A stretch of 64,000 nt of DNA, from assembly GCA_026874595.1 (NCBI GenBank), contig CM049306.1:39926019-39990018 (forward strand), given 5' to 3'. The notes under the pieces were generated by a model. It was not told where the DNA came from. It searched no databases and saw nothing but the letters and a program-made list of their open reading frames with translations. Positions 62,995 to 64,000 of this stretch are shown piece by piece (the stretch's first letter is position 1; the number at the start of each line of letters is the position of its first letter). This DNA comes from Sipunculus nudus (lineage: Eukaryota; Annelida; Sipuncula; Golfingiida; Sipunculidae). Both the position numbers and the translations under genes were made by a program.

Positions 62995-64000
62995 AGCTCA
63001 GCTGACTGAAAGTCATCTGAGCTATAGCGATCACTCTTTGTCCGTCGTCCGTCTGTCCGTCCGTTAACCAGGCACAAATCGTAACCGCTGGACCTAGAAC
63101 CTTGTAACTTGGGATTCTGAGAGGTCCATAAAAAATCTCCTTGGAAACCAGAAATTAGGTCTCTGTTACCCATATCCTTCGAGCTATGTGGCCCCAAAGT
63201 ACCCCCCAGAAAAGTAAAAAATTTCATACAAAAACTTCAATATCTCATTAACTACTTGACTGATGGTCATGATTTTTGGCATACATATTGATCATGAGAT
63301 GTTACATCATTTCCTGCAGACTGGTGGTGCCACCTGTATTTTTCGATTTTTTACGAATTTTTTTCTCTATTTTTGAGACCTTTAAAAATGTGAACATCTG
63401 TTAACAAGGCACAAATCATAAAGACTGGACTTAGAATCTTAATTCTTGACACACTGAGAGGTCCATGAAAAATCTCCTTGGAAACCAGAAATTAGGTCTC
63501 TGTTACCCATATCCTTTGAGCTATGGGGCCCCAAAATACCCCCCAGAATAGTAAAAAATTTCATACAAAAACTTCAATATCTCAATAACTACATCACTGA
63601 TGGTCTTCATTTTTGGCATACATATTGATCATGAGATGTTCGATCAGTTCCTGCAGACTGGTGGCGCCACCTGTACTGTTTGATTTTTTACGATTTTTTC
63701 CTCTATTTTTGAGACCTTTGAGGATGCTGTCATCTGTTAGCGTGGCACAAATCGTAACAACTGGACCTAGAATCTTCATTTTCGACACACTGAGAGACCT
63801 ATGAAAAGTCTCCATGGAAACCAGAAATTAGGTCTCTGTTACCCATATCCTTCGAGCTATGGGGCCCAAAATTACCCCCCAGAATAGTCAAAAATTTCAT
63901 ACAAAAACTTCAATATCTCATTAACTACATCACTGATGGTCATGATTTTCGACATACATATTGATCATGAGATGTTTCATCAGTTTGTGCAGACTGGTGG
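62995..64000 (+). mobile_element. Family E HINE-like element start with AGCTCAG hairpin and ~337-bp tandem array, runs off the window
   Basis: The hairpin AGCTCAGCTGAC...GTCATCTGAGCT (62995-63023) is followed by a GTCCGTCGTCCG tract and an array marked by AAATTAGGTCTCTG at 63152, 63489 and 63825 (337 and 336 bp). Each unit carries the GGTGGYGCCACCT palindrome: 63323, 63660 and the first five bases of a third at 63996. The array continues beyond the right edge. Confidence 0.75.

Overview
This is AT-rich animal nuclear DNA with intron-split genes, polyA-style gene ends, microsatellites and dense, nested, mostly non-coding mobile elements. The repeats have stacked tandem units, terminal hairpins and (GTCC)n-type tracts, and they resemble the pearl/HINE-type repeats described in bivalves. 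A lophotrochozoan, most likely a bivalve mollusc, is my inference; no species can be named from sequence alone.

Four conserved protein-coding genes can be reconstructed by joining exons on splice sites, reading phase and similarity to known families. (1) NUP107, minus strand, 690-5095: only the six 5' coding exons, the rest lying off the left edge. (2) BCCIP, plus strand, 17956-26679: complete, seven exons, 307 residues. (3) PCGF1, minus strand, about 35821-45907: eight coding exons with a problematic last exon. (4) MKLN1 (muskelin), plus strand, 46285-61939: the first twelve exons, about 404 residues, continuing off the right edge. PCGF1 and MKLN1 are head to head with only 377 bp between start codons, suggesting one shared promoter. 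NUP107 and BCCIP are also head to head but are pushed 12.9 kb apart by mobile elements. BCCIP and PCGF1 are tail to tail. The four genes act in the nuclear pore, genome maintenance/ribosome assembly, Polycomb repression and a CTLH-type ubiquitin ligase; I see no sign that they form one pathway.

The remaining sequence is mainly repeats. Several can be delimited exactly by terminal inverted repeats and target-site duplications: hAT-like 8-bp-duplication elements at 10708-14850 (with a second copy of the same family inserted in it at 12465-14554), 49850-51880, 20751-22735 (with another element inside it) and a fold-back element at 16664-17111. TA-flanked MITEs lie at 57650-58038, 44031-44804 and 34912-35449. 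A small retro-type insertion with a 13-bp duplication lies at 34228-34411. There are also a tRNA-derived SINE and a decayed LINE reverse transcriptase.

The most unusual signal is a set of Helentron/HINE-like elements (7662-9131, 36399-38838, 28064-29496, 39774-40352, 62113-64000 and relatives). They share an architecture, namely a 5' palindromic hairpin, then a short tandem tract, then tandem 130-340-bp repeats; where the 3' end is visible it has an inverted subterminal repeat, a hairpin and CTAG or a similar end before TT. Many of their tandem units, across families with otherwise different sequence, carry the same palindrome AGGTGGCGCCACCT or a 1-3-base variant. That palindrome is two overlapping, opposed copies of AGGTGGCGC, the core of the insect/vertebrate CTCF motif.
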